NCBI RefSeq assembly: GCF_019669905.1
Contig: NZ_AP019777.1
Location: 1,798,001 to 1,862,000 of the forward strand
Direction of reading: 5' to 3'
From: Methylomonas koyamae
GTDB taxonomy: Bacteria; Pseudomonadota; Gammaproteobacteria; Methylococcales; Methylomonadaceae
DNA: 64,000 bases
Position 1 is the first letter of the stretch. Every line of letters starts with the position of its first letter. Both the position numbers and the translations under genes were made by a program. Positions 49,409-59,978 of this stretch are shown one piece after another. The notes below the pieces were generated by a model. That model had not been told where the DNA came from, made no database searches, and saw only the letters and a list, made by a program, of their open reading frames with translations.

Positions 49409-49639
49409 ATGATTGAATTTGATTTGGAAGTCGACGCCAGCGGTTTACAGTGTCCGTTGCCGTTGTTGCGCCTGAAAAAAGCCATCATGGAAATCAACAG
49501 CGGCTCGGTGGTCAAGGTGATTGCCACCGATCCGGCCGCTCATTTGGATTTCGGCGTTTACATCGATCAAGCCGGCCATCAATTGGTTCACAATTTAAAA
49601 GACGCCGACCGGCAAATTTTCTACATCCAAAAAAAATAA
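49409..49639 (+). CDS. TusA-family sulfur-carrier protein
   Basis: It is a 76-residue protein with the active-site SGLQCPLPLLRLKKAI (CPxP-type) and ATDPAAHLDF, matching the small sulfur-relay family of TusA/SirA. The catalytic Cys is in CPLP. The neighbourhood with cysG suggests sulfur metabolism, but TusA itself also supports tRNA thiolation. Which role applies cannot be told. Confidence 0.85.
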   Translation: MIEFDLEVDASGLQCPLPLLRLKKAIMEINSGSVVKVIATDPAAHLDFGVYIDQAGHQLVHNLKDADRQIFYIQKK

Positions 49640-49644
49640 CCCGC

Positions 49645-50298
49645 TTAGCGCAGGCTGATGATAGGCCAGTTGGCCAGCTCTGCAGCTTGGCGCAACTTTT
49701 CGTCGGGATCGACGGCGACCGGCCGGTCCACCAGATTCAACAGCGGCAGGTCGTTGTGAGAGTCGCTGTAAAAACAGGAACCCGCCAGCGTTTCCGCCGA
49801 TTCTGCCAACCAATCCCGCAATAGCTCGACTTTACCTTGTTGAAAGCAGGGCGTGCCTTCGAATTTGCCGGTATAGCGGCCGTCTTTGAATTCGGGCGTC
49901 GTCGCCAGCAAGTTGTCGATGCCGTAAAGTTTCACGATCGGTTCGGTCACGAACCGGTTGGTCGCGGTAATCACCAGCAGCGTGTCGCCGGCCTGGCGGT
50001 GCCGGTCTATTAGTTCCCGTGCCGCCTCCAGCATGATCGGTTTAATCAAGCTGTCGATAAATTCATCTCGCCAGCGATAAAGCTGTTCGGCATCGTGCCG
50101 CGCCAGCGGCGCCAGCGAAAAATGCAGAAATTCGACGATGTCCAGCGTGCCTTGTTTGTAATCCTCGTAAAACTTTTTATTGGCCTGCTCGTAATGGTCT
50201 TTGTCGACGATGCCGCGATCGACCAAAAATTGCCCCCATAAAAAATCGCTGTCGTCGGCGATCAGCGTGTTATCCAGATCAAAAATCGCTAAGCTCAC
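49645..50298 (-). CDS. HAD-superfamily phosphatase (subclass IB)
   Basis: The product is a small-molecule phosphatase of the HAD fold, SerB-like. Motif 1 is [19 protein letters not shown] (nucleophile Asp), motif 2 is VITATNR, and the C-terminal motif has [11 protein letters not shown]. It has 217 residues. Its substrate is unknown. It faces rppH across a 153-base gap. The stop is 5 bases from the convergent TusA-like gene. Confidence 0.85.
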   Translation of the reverse strand: MSLAIFDLDNTLIADDSDFLWGQFLVDRGIVDKDHYEQANKKFYEDYKQGTLDIVEFLHFSLAPLARHDAEQLYRWRDEFIDSLIKPIMLEAARELIDRHRQAGDTLLVITATNRFVTEPIVKLYGIDNLLATTPEFKDGRYTGKFEGTPCFQQGKVELLRDWLAESAETLAGSCFYSDSHNDLPLLNLVDRPVAVDPDEKLRQAAELANWPIISLR

Positions 50299-50451
50299 GG
50301 CAAACCTGTCGTCGTAAAGAAAAAGATAAGGCCTGTAGCGTCGGCCGAGTATTTGTGGAACAATTGCGGCATTAATTTTAATGGCCGCACCGTTGTTGAT
50401 TTTAACATTCCGGCATTAACAACCGGGCGGCAAATGATACAGGTTTTTTAC

Positions 50452-50979
50452 ATGATAGACTCGAAAGGATACCGGCCGAACGTCGGGATTATCCTTTGCA
50501 ATGACGAGGGTCGTGTGTTTTGGGCCAAGCGCAAGGGCGCAAATTCGTGGCAGTTTCCGCAGGGCGGAATCGACGGCGACGAGGACCCGGAAACCGCGAT
50601 GTACCGGGAGTTGTGGGAGGAGACCGGACTGCGCGCCGAACATGTGCAATTGCTGGGTAGAACCCGTTACTGGTTGCGCTATAAATTACCCGACCGTTAT
50701 ATCCGCAAAAATTCCACGCCGCTATGCATCGGACAAAAGCAGATTTGGTTCATTTTGCGCCTGAACACCGACGAGTCGATGGTGCGCTTCGATTGCGGAC
50801 ACAAACAGGAATTCGATAGCTGGAAATGGGTCGAGTATTGGTATCCGCTGAAGGACGTGGTCTACTTCAAACGTCGCGTTTACCGCAAGGCGATGGACGA
50901 GTTGGGCGCTTTGCTGATTGCCAACGATGTCGGCGTAAATGCCGAAAGTTATTTGTCAGGCAGATTGGAGGCCGGCTAG
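50452..50979 (+). CDS. rppH: RNA pyrophosphohydrolase RppH
   Basis: RppH removes pyrophosphate from mRNA 5' ends and starts RNase E decay. The start [17 protein letters not shown] matches the family. The Nudix box is seen as [17 protein letters not shown] followed by WEETG. The ATG at 50452 (175 residues) is chosen since the longer frame has only a random leader. Its stop overlaps the convergent cpdA stop by 4 bases. Confidence 0.95.
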   Translation: MIDSKGYRPNVGIILCNDEGRVFWAKRKGANSWQFPQGGIDGDEDPETAMYRELWEETGLRAEHVQLLGRTRYWLRYKLPDRYIRKNSTPLCIGQKQIWFILRLNTDESMVRFDCGHKQEFDSWKWVEYWYPLKDVVYFKRRVYRKAMDELGALLIANDVGVNAESYLSGRLEAG

Positions 50980-51764
50980 TAACTGTTTAAATCCAGCCGC
51001 AATTCCGGCTGTTCGGCAGCGATCCTGTGGCAGGCCGTTTTCAGGCTGCCGTCGGCGTACAGTTCGAACACGCGGTAACCCGGGGGCTTGATATCCAATG
51101 CAAATTCCGTTGCGCCGGGCTTGAATTGGAAGCAACTGGCCGGTGCCGAGACGATTTGGATAGTCCGCTGTTGCTGGGCAATTTCCTGATGCACATGGCC
51201 GCAGGTAATGGCTTTGACTTGCGGATAGTTTTCCGCAATCCGTAACAATTCTTCGCCGTTCTCGATCATCATCGTATCCATCCACGGGCTGCCGCTGGCA
51301 ACGCATTGGTGGTGCACGGCCAGCAAGGCCGGCAAAGCGCAAGCCGCCAAGGTTCGATCTAAAAAGTCCAATTCCTCGCCGGTCAAATAGCCGCCGGGAC
51401 TTCCCGGTTTTTGGCTGTTCAAACCGATAATTTGCCAATCCGGAAATAACCATTGCTTGCGGCAACTCAACGCGCCTGCGTTCAATTCGCGCTGCATTAA
51501 CGGCCAATCGTCGTGGTTGCCGGGCAGGCACAAGCAGGGCGTAGCGTAATGGCGTAAATGGCCGGCGATACGGCGGTAACTGTCAGGAGTGGGGTCTTGG
51601 CCCAAGTCCCCAGTCAATAAAACCAAATCGAATGTGCCGTGGCTTTGAAACGCTTCGTTCAAGATTCGCGCGAAGTAATATTCGGTATCCACGCCCAACA
51701 GCGTGTCGCCGGCATGCGGCAGGACATGCAGGTCGCTTAGTTGCAGGACTTTCAGCGCGGGCAT
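50976..51764 (-). CDS. cpdA: 3',5'-cyclic-AMP phosphodiesterase CpdA
   Basis: CpdA is a metallophosphoesterase that lowers cAMP. Metal-binding motifs are LSDLHV near the start, [22 protein letters not shown] and TCGHVHQE. It has 262 residues, as in the family. It lies with a Nudix gene (3 bases away) and argA. Confidence 0.92.
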   Translation of the reverse strand: MPALKVLQLSDLHVLPHAGDTLLGVDTEYYFARILNEAFQSHGTFDLVLLTGDLGQDPTPDSYRRIAGHLRHYATPCLCLPGNHDDWPLMQRELNAGALSCRKQWLFPDWQIIGLNSQKPGSPGGYLTGEELDFLDRTLAACALPALLAVHHQCVASGSPWMDTMMIENGEELLRIAENYPQVKAITCGHVHQEIAQQQRTIQIVSAPASCFQFKPGATEFALDIKPPGYRVFELYADGSLKTACHRIAAEQPELRLDLNSY

Positions 51765-51767
51765 GGC

Positions 51768-52220
51768 TTAACGCAGATAAGGGAAGTAGGCTTGGCTGTT
51801 CGGGTGTACCAAGCTCAACTCGTCGTCGGCACCGATCCATTTGTAGGCACTGTGTTGCTGAGCCGGTAGCCGGGACGACTCTATCCCCAGACTCAGTTGG
51901 TAGCCCAACACCACGTAATGGGTGTTGATGCCCGGCGCGTCGGCAAAATTGGTGTCGTATAGATGGGTAAACGCACCCAATAAGCGGCCATCGGCAATGT
52001 CGCGGGCGTCGCCCAATTCGGTTGCAGTGATACGGCGGAAGGCTTGTTCCAGCGTTTCCGATTTGAAAATTCTGCCGCCCGGTACGAACCAATAGCCTTG
52101 GGCCGGCTGATTGACGCGTTGGCCCATCAGAATCTTGCCGTCAGTAGAGCTGACGATCAAATCGATCGATACCAGCGGTGTCAAATTAACTACGTTAAGA
52201 AAGTCCTGTTTGGCGAGCAT
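51768..52220 (-). CDS. Nudix hydrolase, GDP-mannose mannosyl hydrolase type
   Basis: The protein has 150 residues. Its modified Nudix box is GGRIFKSETLEQAFRRITAT followed by ELG, which lacks the normal REUXEE and is typical of the GDP-mannose mannosyl hydrolase (Gmm) subfamily. GYWFVPGGRI is just before. The ATG at 52220 is preferred because GGAGGGAATCA precedes it. A sugar-nucleotide role is likely but not shown. Confidence 0.83.
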   Translation of the reverse strand: MLAKQDFLNVVNLTPLVSIDLIVSSTDGKILMGQRVNQPAQGYWFVPGGRIFKSETLEQAFRRITATELGDARDIADGRLLGAFTHLYDTNFADAPGINTHYVVLGYQLSLGIESSRLPAQQHSAYKWIGADDELSLVHPNSQAYFPYLR

Positions 52221-52251
52221 TGATTCCCTCCGGGGCAAGCGCGAATTCGAA

Positions 52252-53568
52252 TTAAAGTACGTCTTTATACAATAACTTGGAGTTGCGTTGGTAGTTGTAG
52301 GCGCTCTGCATCGGCGCGGGCAAATCCTCGACCGAGCAGGGTGTGAAGCCGCGCTCGACGAACCAGTGCAAAGTCTGGGTAGTGCGGACGAACAGACGGC
52401 GGATGCTGCGGGTCCGAGCCTGGCTGACCAGATAGTTCAGCAGGCTGTCGCCGCGGCCGCCGTTGCGGTAGTCGTTATGGACCGCCAAGCAGGCCAATTC
52501 GGCACTGCCCGCATCGGCCATAATATGGAATGCGGTGCAGCCGATGATCAGGCCGTCGCGCTCGATGACGATGTAATCGCCGATTTCCATCTCCAATTTT
52601 TCCCGCGAACGTTTGACCAGGATGCCCTGGGCTTCCAGCGGTTTGATCAGCTCCATGATGCCGCCGATATCGTCCAGCGTCGCCGGCCGAATGGTTTCGA
52701 AGGCGGTGGAACTGACCAGCGTGCCGACGCCGTCGCGGGTGAATAGCTCCAGCAGCAATGCGCCGTCGACATGGCGGTTGATCAGGTGGGCGCGCTGCAC
52801 GCCTTGCCGGCAGCTTTGCATCGCCGCCGTCAGCGATCGGGCCACGGCGTCCGGTAGTGCCGGGGTTTTATTCAACAATTCAGCGGCTTGCTCGGTAGTT
52901 AGTTGCAATAGCGCTGCGCCGGACGCCGGGTCTATGCAGCTTTGTTCGGTCAATAAAATCAGTTTTTCGGCCTGCAACGCAATGGCCACTTCGGTCGCCA
53001 CTTCTTCGGCCGACAAGTTGAACACCTCGCCGCTGGGCGAATAGCCGACCGGCGAAATCAGCACCACATTGTTTTGGTCCAGTTGCTGGTGAATGGCCTG
53101 AGCATCGATCTTGCGCACCGTACCGGTGTAGCAATAGTCGATACCGTCCAGCACGCCAAGCGGTTTTGCCGTGACGAAGTTGCCGGAGGCGACGCGGATT
53201 TGGGCGCCGGCCATCGGCGAACCGGAAACGCCCATCGACAACAACGCTTCGATTTCGACTCGTACCAGGCCGGCCGCCTGTTTGACATATTGCAACGTGG
53301 TGGCGTCGGTGATCCGCAAATGGTGGTGGAATTTTGGCGTATCGCCGTGTTCCGCCAATTGTTCGTCGATCTGGGCTCGGATACCGTAGACCAGCACCAG
53401 CCTGACGCCCAGGCTTTTCAACAGCGCGAAATCGTGAATCAGATTGTCGAAATCGGCTTCGCCGACCGCATTGCCGCCGAAAAAAATCACGAAGGTGCGA
53501 TTGCGGTGGGCGTGGATATAGGGCGACGAATTTCTGAACCAGGCGACGAAGGTAGACTGTGGTGCCAT
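52252..53568 (-). CDS. argA: N-acetylglutamate synthase ArgA
   Basis: ArgA starts arginine synthesis by acetylating glutamate. An amino-acid-kinase domain with RTFVIFFGGNAVGEADFDN and LLKSLGVRLVLVYGIRAQI is followed by a GNAT acetyltransferase domain with ELACLAVHNDYRNGGRGDSL. It has 438 residues, the two-domain ArgA size. It is the third arginine gene found apart from the others. Confidence 0.94.
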   Translation of the reverse strand: MAPQSTFVAWFRNSSPYIHAHRNRTFVIFFGGNAVGEADFDNLIHDFALLKSLGVRLVLVYGIRAQIDEQLAEHGDTPKFHHHLRITDATTLQYVKQAAGLVRVEIEALLSMGVSGSPMAGAQIRVASGNFVTAKPLGVLDGIDYCYTGTVRKIDAQAIHQQLDQNNVVLISPVGYSPSGEVFNLSAEEVATEVAIALQAEKLILLTEQSCIDPASGAALLQLTTEQAAELLNKTPALPDAVARSLTAAMQSCRQGVQRAHLINRHVDGALLLELFTRDGVGTLVSSTAFETIRPATLDDIGGIMELIKPLEAQGILVKRSREKLEMEIGDYIVIERDGLIIGCTAFHIMADAGSAELACLAVHNDYRNGGRGDSLLNYLVSQARTRSIRRLFVRTTQTLHWFVERGFTPCSVEDLPAPMQSAYNYQRNSKLLYKDVL

Positions 53569-53780
53569 TCGGTAGGTATCGTAAAAAGTTAAGACTCAAG
53601 CCTATTCCGCCGGGGCGGGGCAGAATGGGAGTATCAAAAAATCCTGGGATGAATTTGCCCGATTTTCCCCGCCGGAACCCAGCTTGCGCGGGATGTCATT
53701 TACCATCAAGTGATTGGCAAATCGCAATCGGTTAGTTTAACCGTCTGCCGCAAAGGCCGCTACCCGCACGGGCAAACCGA

Positions 53781-54608
53781 TTACTTCAAAGATTTCCAGC
53801 GGCCGGCGACGTAATCCAGCGCTTCCTGGATATTCAGGTCGCGGGTGCCGCCGCCGGTACGGACGAAAAACTTAGGGGTGTTGGCGATATTGAGAAACAC
53901 CGGCCGCAAGGCCGGCGAAACGATCACCCGGCACACGTCTTTGTTATCGATCCTGTGAAACAGAATATGTACGAAGCGGCACAAGTCGGCACCCAAGTTC
54001 TCGGCGATCGCCGTAATCAGGGTTTGCTCGAAACCGTCCTGGTCGCTCTTTTTCAAGGTCTGAAAGTCTTGCTCAAGGCCGACGATCTCGCCGTTGTCGG
54101 CCACGCCGATCAATAAGGTGCCGCCGACGTGACTGTTGAAAAATCCGGCCAGCGTTTTCAACACCACGCCTTCCAGGGAACGGTTGACGCGTTGTTCCTG
54201 CAAATCCCAGCGTAGCGTCGATTTGAATTCCAGCAACGGCCCTTCGCCCTGGCGGATGATGGTCGGCAAGTCTTTATCCAACTCGGCTTTCAGCGCATCC
54301 AAGTCGACCAGGCGTTTATGCAGCACCTGGTAAAAACCGAGCGACAGCAAACCCAGCAGCGCGCCGATTTCGGCATAGAACAGGATTAGATTGTTCTGGT
54401 TGATCTGCCCCGTCATCACCTCGGCAAATTGGCCGATGACGAATTCTATCGACGAAATTGGATCGGCATTACGTTCGCGCGAGCTGATGTAATCGTAACT
54501 GGGCGCCAACAGAAAAATCCCCATCCCGGCGCCGATCCAGGCGGCCAGAAAATAGATTTTCAGTTTTTGCTTCCAGATGTTCAGCAGCAGCAGGAAAAAA
54601 CGTTTCAC
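53781..54608 (-). CDS. Membrane protein with AlbA_2 (Schlafen-like) domain
   Basis: The first 90 residues have two membrane segments (IYFLAAWIGAGMGIFLLAP and LILFYAEIGALLGLLSLGFY). The rest is a cytoplasmic AlbA_2 domain: LLEFKSTLRWDLQEQRVN, then VLKTLAGFFNSHVGGTLLIG and VADNGEIVGLEQD. These domains may bind nucleic acid, and some act as defence components. The 275-residue gene is in a normal chromosomal setting with a MreB-like gene 30 bases upstream. Confidence 0.75.
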   Translation of the reverse strand: MKRFFLLLLNIWKQKLKIYFLAAWIGAGMGIFLLAPSYDYISSRERNADPISSIEFVIGQFAEVMTGQINQNNLILFYAEIGALLGLLSLGFYQVLHKRLVDLDALKAELDKDLPTIIRQGEGPLLEFKSTLRWDLQEQRVNRSLEGVVLKTLAGFFNSHVGGTLLIGVADNGEIVGLEQDFQTLKKSDQDGFEQTLITAIAENLGADLCRFVHILFHRIDNKDVCRVIVSPALRPVFLNIANTPKFFVRTGGGTRDLNIQEALDYVAGRWKSLK

Positions 54609-54638
54609 GGCGGAGTTGGGATTTTGAATCGAGTCGCG

Positions 54639-55142
54639 TTAGGGGAACAACAGCCGACCTTGTTCGGGAAAGCTGTGTTTGCGTAGTTGTTCTGTCGTCA
54701 AGCTCGGGCCTTGCCAAACGTAGGCTCGGGATGCGCCGGCCATGCTGGCCAATTCGGCGAAAGCGCGAATTTCGATTTGAGTTAAGCCGCCTTCCAGCAT
54801 CGTTAATGGATGCATTACGACGATGGGGCGGCGCACGAAAAAGCCTAAGGGTAAAACCCGTTTGATCAGGTGCGCCAGAGTCCGTTGGGCAGCGGTGAAG
54901 TCGGCCAGCAACGTGCGTGGATGGGAGAAGCCGTTTTCGATGCGGACATTGGGCTTACCGGTTAGGTGCTTTGCCATCGATCCCACTGCAATAACTGAAT
55001 CTCGGCCCCGCTTAGTCTCAATTGCCAGTAACGGCGGTTCGGCCAGTTTGCGTCCGGTTTCGGCATGGGTGATTTCGATCAACTCAGGCGTTACAGCGAT
55101 GTAAAGCGTATGGCGAAACAGGTAGAGCATGGCGTCGTTCAT
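54639..55142 (-). CDS. Degenerate MreB-like protein
   Basis: The 167-residue product resembles the first half of MreB. The order of blocks agrees: LAEPPLLAIE, VIAVGSMAKHLTGK, HPRTLLADFTAAQRTLAHLI, RPIVVMHPLTMLEGGLTQIE, then AGASRAYVWQGPSL. It lacks the phosphate-binding DLGTANT loop at the start, where LYIAVTPELIEI is seen instead, and the whole second half with DIGGGTT. It is therefore unlikely to bind ATP like MreB. Its role is unknown. Confidence 0.65.
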   Translation of the reverse strand: MNDAMLYLFRHTLYIAVTPELIEITHAETGRKLAEPPLLAIETKRGRDSVIAVGSMAKHLTGKPNVRIENGFSHPRTLLADFTAAQRTLAHLIKRVLPLGFFVRRPIVVMHPLTMLEGGLTQIEIRAFAELASMAGASRAYVWQGPSLTTEQLRKHSFPEQGRLLFP

Positions 55143-55260
55143 AATTCGGCTGCGTTGGCGTTTAAAATCTGCTTATTCTACTCAACGCTGCTCAAGGGTT
55201 TGAAACCCTACAGAGTCTCAAACCCGGCTATCGCACAATTACACTGCTGCTTTGGCGAGT

Positions 55261-57111
55261 TCAGTCTGCTTCGAGCTTCGACAAATCCCTTACAGCACCT
55301 TTGTCGGCGGAAGTGGCAAACGCGGCGTATGCTTTTAAAGCGACAGAAACTTTGCGCGGCCGCAGCTTGGCCGGCTTCCATCCCAGCTTATCCTGCTCGG
55401 CGCGGCGTTGAGCCAATTCCTCGTCGGACAGCAAAACGTTGATAGAGCGATTCGGAATGTCGATGCGAATGCGGTCGCCGTTTTTTAGCAAGCCGATGGC
55501 TCCGCCGGCAGCCGCTTCCGGTGAACAGTGGCCGATCGACAGGCCCGAGGTGCCGCCGGAAAAGCGGCCGTCGGTCAATAGCGCGCAGGCCTTGCCCAGA
55601 CCTTTGGATTTGATGTAGCTGGTCGGATACAGCATTTCCTGCATGCCGGGGCCGCCCTTGGGGCCTTCGTAGCGCACCACGACGACATCGCCGGCCTTGA
55701 CTTTGTCGGCCAGGATGTTTTCCACCGCTTCGTCCTGCGACTCGACTACATGGGCATTGCCTTCGAACACCAGCAGGCTGTCGTCGACGCCGGCGGTTTT
55801 CACCACGCAACCATCCAGCGCGATATTGCCGTGCAGTACCGCTAAGCCGCCTTCTTGGCTGAAGGCGTGTTCGAACGAGCGGATGCAGCCTGCGGCGCGG
55901 TCCAGGTCCAGACTCGGCCAGCGCGCGCTTTGGCTGAAGGCGACCTGAGTCGGAATGCCGCCGGGACCGGCCAGGTAAAAGGTTTTCACCGCATCGCTGG
56001 GATTGTTCATCACGTCCCATTGCGCCAAGGCATCGCCCAACGTTTTGGCGTGTACGGTCGGGACGTCGGTGTGCAGTTTACCGGCCCGGTTCAACTCGGC
56101 CAGAATCGCCATGATACCGCCGGCGCGGTGTACGTCCTCGATATGGTATTTGTTGGTGTTGGGCGCCACCTTGCACAACTGCGGCACCACGCGCGACATG
56201 CGGTCGATGTCGGCCATCGTGAAATCGATGTTGGCTTCTTGCGCGATAGCCAGCAAATGCAGAATGGTGTTAGTCGAGCCACCCATCGCGATGTCCAATG
56301 CAATCGCGTTCTCAAAGGCCTTGAAACCGACCGAGCGCGGCAACACCGATTCGTCGTTGTGCTCGTAATATTGTTTGGCCAGTTCGACGATGCGGCGGCC
56401 GGCTTGTTTGAACAATTGTTCGCGGTCGGCGTGGGTAGCGACCACGGTGCCGTTGCCCGGCAACGACAAGCCCAGCGCTTCGGTCAGACAGTTCATAGAA
56501 TTGGCGGTGAACATGCCGGAGCAAGAGCCGCAGGTCGGACAGGCCGAGCGTTCGACCGCTGCCAAATCGTTGTCGGAGACTTTGCTGTCGGCCGCCATCA
56601 CCATCGCGTCGATCAAATCCAGTTTTTTGATGTCTGCGCCTTCGGCCAGACGCACTTTACCGGCTTCCATCGGTCCGCCCGAGACGAAAATCACCGGGAT
56701 ATTTAGCCGCATCGCCGCCATTAGCATGCCGGGGGTGATCTTGTCGCAGTTGGAAATGCAGACCAGCGCGTCGGCGCAGTGGGCATTGACCATGTATTCG
56801 ACGCTGTCGGCGATCAGGTCGCGGCTGGGCAGGCTGTACAGCATGCCGTCGTGGCCCATGGCAATGCCGTCGTCGACCGCAATGGTGTTGAATTCTTTCG
56901 CCACGCCGCCGGCCAGTTCGATCTCGCGCGCGACCAATTGGCCCAAGTCTTTCAAATGCACGTGGCCGGGTACGAATTGGGTGAAGGAGTTGGCGACCGC
57001 AATGATCGGTTTGTTGAAATCGCCTTCTTTCATGCCGGTGGCGCGCCACAATGCGCGCGCACCCGCCATGTTTCGGCCTTGAGTAGTGGTATATGAACGG
57101 TATGCAGGCAT
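55261..57111 (-). CDS. ilvD: Dihydroxy-acid dehydratase
   Basis: IlvD makes the 2-keto acids of valine and isoleucine from the dihydroxy acids. Iron-sulfur ligands are in [20 protein letters not shown] and [37 protein letters not shown] and [17 protein letters not shown] follow. It has 616 residues and starts at the canonical [20 protein letters not shown]. Confidence 0.96.
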   Translation of the reverse strand: MPAYRSYTTTQGRNMAGARALWRATGMKEGDFNKPIIAVANSFTQFVPGHVHLKDLGQLVAREIELAGGVAKEFNTIAVDDGIAMGHDGMLYSLPSRDLIADSVEYMVNAHCADALVCISNCDKITPGMLMAAMRLNIPVIFVSGGPMEAGKVRLAEGADIKKLDLIDAMVMAADSKVSDNDLAAVERSACPTCGSCSGMFTANSMNCLTEALGLSLPGNGTVVATHADREQLFKQAGRRIVELAKQYYEHNDESVLPRSVGFKAFENAIALDIAMGGSTNTILHLLAIAQEANIDFTMADIDRMSRVVPQLCKVAPNTNKYHIEDVHRAGGIMAILAELNRAGKLHTDVPTVHAKTLGDALAQWDVMNNPSDAVKTFYLAGPGGIPTQVAFSQSARWPSLDLDRAAGCIRSFEHAFSQEGGLAVLHGNIALDGCVVKTAGVDDSLLVFEGNAHVVESQDEAVENILADKVKAGDVVVVRYEGPKGGPGMQEMLYPTSYIKSKGLGKACALLTDGRFSGGTSGLSIGHCSPEAAAGGAIGLLKNGDRIRIDIPNRSINVLLSDEELAQRRAEQDKLGWKPAKLRPRKVSVALKAYAAFATSADKGAVRDLSKLEAD

Positions 57112-57211
57112 GGTGATTCCTACTAAAAGTAGAAAGCGGCAACGGTAGATTGCCGCGTTGAAAAGGGTGTCGTTAACCGCGGCAGAAGCCGATGGTTAAA
57201 ACCGTTAACGA

Positions 57212-57850
57212 TTAAAACGTATCCCAACCGCTGGAGCGGCGGCGCCAACTTATTTTTGGCAAAATGAAGCCGAGCAGTACGCCAAACAACGATAGGCCGC
57301 CGCCGTAAAGAAACCAGTCCTGGTTGGTGTTGTCGGTCAATGCCAGGTTTTCCCGCTTCAGTTGTTGCAGTTCGCGTTCGACTGCGATGACGCGTTCCTG
57401 CAACTGGTCGCGTTGTTGTTTCAGTTGGATCGCGTTGGCCGCGGTTTGTTGCAATTCGCTGAGGTCGGCACTGAGTTTGTCGCGTTCCTTGCTGATTTCC
57501 TGGCTGCCGGCCTGGGAAGCTTTCAGTTGCTTGTTTTCTTCCTGCAACGCTTCCAGTTTTTTGTTCGCGGCTTCGAGTTGGTTGCGGGCACTGGGTTCGC
57601 CGCTCAAATAACGCGTCAGGATAAAGCCCTCGGAGCCGCTGCCGGTTTGGATGTAGGTGTAGCCGTTCTCGGTGTTGTCGCCCAATACTGTAACCGGCGC
57701 GCCGTTTTCCAGCATCTTGACGATTTTACTGCGTTCGCTTTCGCCGCTGCGTAAGGGCACTTCGACTTTATCCGTGACGTAAGCCGTTTTGGCTAGCGCG
57801 ATATTGGTGAAAAACAGGCTGGCAAACAGGCAGATAAAAGGCTTTTTCAC
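57212..57850 (-). CDS. SH3-domain/coiled-coil membrane protein (TIGR04211-like)
   Basis: The 212-residue protein has a signal peptide, then a bacterial SH3 domain (VEVPLRSGESERSKIVKMLE), a long coiled coil (LEAANKKLEALQEENKQLKA), and a C-terminal membrane anchor (WFLYGGGLSLFGVLLGFILP) with a basic tail. The arrangement matches TIGR04211 SH3 proteins of gammaproteobacteria, and a possible envelope role is unproven. It lies 49 bases after argF in the same direction. Confidence 0.85.
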   Translation of the reverse strand: MKKPFICLFASLFFTNIALAKTAYVTDKVEVPLRSGESERSKIVKMLENGAPVTVLGDNTENGYTYIQTGSGSEGFILTRYLSGEPSARNQLEAANKKLEALQEENKQLKASQAGSQEISKERDKLSADLSELQQTAANAIQLKQQRDQLQERVIAVERELQQLKRENLALTDNTNQDWFLYGGGLSLFGVLLGFILPKISWRRRSSGWDTF

Positions 57851-57899
57851 GGTATCACTCGTCGGTCGGCTTTTGAATAAAGCGGCGATTCTAGCGAAA

Positions 57900-58799
57900 T
57901 TATCGGCAGATGAGAAATTCCAGTAACGCTTTCTGGGCGTGCAAACGGTTCTCCGCTTCCGGAAAAACCACGCTTTGCGGGCCGTCGATCACCTCCGCGG
58001 TGACTTCTTCGCCGCGGTGTGCAGGCAAGCAATGCATGAACAGCGCGTCGGCCTTGGCCGCCGCCATGGTAGCGGCGTTGACTTGGAAGTCTTTGAATAC
58101 GAATTCGCGTTTCTTTTGCTCTTCTTCCTGGCCCATGCTGGCCCAAACGTCGGTGACGACCAAATCGGCCTGATGCGCGGCCTGTTCCGGGGTATTGAAG
58201 AATGCGACCCGGTCGCCGGCCGGATCGACGATGCTTTGCAACGGGCGGTAATCGACCGGGCAGGCGATGTTCAGTTTAAAGCCGAACTGGCGCGCGGCGT
58301 TGATGTAGGAGTGGCACATGTTGTTGCCGTCGCCGATCCAGGCCACGGTCTTGCCGGCGATGTCGCCGCGGAATTCGAAATAAGTCTGCATGTCCGCCAG
58401 CAATTGGCAAGGATGCTTTAGATCGGTCAGACCGTTAATCACCGGAACCCGCGAATGCTTGGCAAAGGTGGTGACGGTCTCGTGTTTGTGGGTGCGCAGC
58501 ATGATGCAATCCACCATGCTGGAGATGACTTTGGCGCTGTCTTCCAACGGTTCGCCGCGGCCCAGTTGGGTATCGCGCGGTGACAAAAACAATGCCGTAC
58601 CGCCGAATTGGGCCATGCCGGCCTCGAACGAGATTCGGGTCCTGGTCGAGGATTTTTCGAAAATCATCGCCAGCACTTTGCCTTTTAACGGTTGGTAGTC
58701 GGGATCGCGATGGCGTTTCAGCTCGATTGCCCGATGGATCAAAGCGATAAGCTCGGCGCTGGTTAAATCCAGCAGGCTGGTGAAGTGTCTGGGTTGCAT
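57900..58799 (-). CDS. argF: Ornithine carbamoyltransferase
   Basis: ArgF makes citrulline from ornithine and carbamoyl phosphate. The carbamoyl-phosphate site is [27 protein letters not shown] and [12 protein letters not shown] complete the ornithine and carbamoyl sites. It has 299 residues. It lies 6 bases after argD, so the two are an operon. Confidence 0.96.
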   Translation of the reverse strand: MQPRHFTSLLDLTSAELIALIHRAIELKRHRDPDYQPLKGKVLAMIFEKSSTRTRISFEAGMAQFGGTALFLSPRDTQLGRGEPLEDSAKVISSMVDCIMLRTHKHETVTTFAKHSRVPVINGLTDLKHPCQLLADMQTYFEFRGDIAGKTVAWIGDGNNMCHSYINAARQFGFKLNIACPVDYRPLQSIVDPAGDRVAFFNTPEQAAHQADLVVTDVWASMGQEEEQKKREFVFKDFQVNAATMAAAKADALFMHCLPAHRGEEVTAEVIDGPQSVVFPEAENRLHAQKALLEFLICR

Positions 58800-58805
58800 G
58801 GCGAT

Positions 58806-59978
58806 TTACCTGCTAAAGTCCTGAATGAGCGCCGCCAAGGTTTCGGTCAGCGTAGCGATTTGGGCGTCGTCGATGATCAACGGCGGCAATAACCGGATGG
58901 TGTTGTCGGCGGTGACGTTGATCAGCAGGCCTTGAGCCAAGGCCATGCCGACCAGTTGGGCGCAAGGCCGATCCAATTCGATGCCGATCATCAAGCCTTT
59001 GTTGCGGATCGAAACGATATGCGGATTGCCGGCCAGGGCTTGCTGCAACGCTGCATGGATTTTTTCGCCTTTTTCGGCCGCTTGGGCTATCAAGCCGGAG
59101 CCGGTCAACGTTTCCAGTACCGCCAGCGCCGCACTGCACGCTAACGGGTTGCCGCCGAAGGTCGAACCGTGGTTGCCGGCCGTCAACACCTCGGCCGCTT
59201 TGCCGCGCGCCAGGCAGGCGCCGATCGGCACGCCGTTGCCCAAGGCTTTGGCCATCGTGCAGACATCGGGCAAGATGCCGTTGTGTTGATAAGCCAGAAA
59301 TTTTCCGGTACGGCCGACACCGGTCTGGATTTCGTCCAGTATCATCAACAAGTTATGGCGGTCGCACAATTCGCGAATCCGGTTTAGATAATCGGCGGCC
59401 GGGATATTGACGCCGCCTTCGCCTTGCACCGGTTCCGCCATGATCGCCACAATGTTGCCATCCGCCGCGATGGCGGCTTCCAGCGCCGGAATGTCGTTGT
59501 ACGGCACGTGGCTGAAGCCGGCCAATAACGGTGCGAAACCTTGTTTGATCTTGCTGTTGCCGGTCGCGCTCAAGGTGCCCATGGTGCGGCCGTGGAAGCT
59601 TTTTTCCATAGTCAGCACCACCGGATTGTCGATGCCGCGTTGGTGGCCGTATTTGCGGGCGATCTTGATTGCGGCTTCGTTGGCCTCGGCGCCGGAGTTG
59701 GCAAAAAACACGTTGTCCATGCCGCTCAGCGCGATCAAACGGTCGGCCAATTGCGCTTGCAGTTCCACACCGTACAGATTGGAGGTGTGCAGCAGGGTCT
59801 TGCTTTGCCGACACAGGGCTTCGTGGACGGCAGGATGCGCGTGCCCCAAGCTGCACACGGCAATACCGGCTACCGCGTCCAGATAGCGTCGGCCTTCGCT
59901 GTCCCACAACCACGCGCCTTCTCCGCGCGAAAAAGTGACCGACTGGCGGGCGTAAGTGGGCATGATATGGCTGGTCAT
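58806..59978 (-). CDS. argD: Acetylornithine aminotransferase
   Basis: ArgD is a PLP transaminase of arginine synthesis. VFFANSGAEANEAAIKIARK, LDEIQTGVGRTGK and the lysine region CTMAKALGNGVPIG are visible. The ATG at 59978 (390 residues) is chosen over the in-frame TTG two codons upstream (59984). Its start faces the 60237 gene across 258 bases. Confidence 0.95.
   Translation of the reverse strand: MTSHIMPTYARQSVTFSRGEGAWLWDSEGRRYLDAVAGIAVCSLGHAHPAVHEALCRQSKTLLHTSNLYGVELQAQLADRLIALSGMDNVFFANSGAEANEAAIKIARKYGHQRGIDNPVVLTMEKSFHGRTMGTLSATGNSKIKQGFAPLLAGFSHVPYNDIPALEAAIAADGNIVAIMAEPVQGEGGVNIPAADYLNRIRELCDRHNLLMILDEIQTGVGRTGKFLAYQHNGILPDVCTMAKALGNGVPIGACLARGKAAEVLTAGNHGSTFGGNPLACSAALAVLETLTGSGLIAQAAEKGEKIHAALQQALAGNPHIVSIRNKGLMIGIELDRPCAQLVGMALAQGLLINVTADNTIRLLPPLIIDDAQIATLTETLAALIQDFSR

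Noticed and set aside
53569..53780. Gap upstream of argA
   Set aside because: Contains a small CGGTTAGTTTAACCG-type hairpin but no clear promoter or gene; nothing reported.
57900..59978. ARG-box operators near argF/argD and the other arginine genes
   Set aside because: No convincing TNTGAATWWWWATTCANW match was seen at the argC, argG, argA or argD starts.
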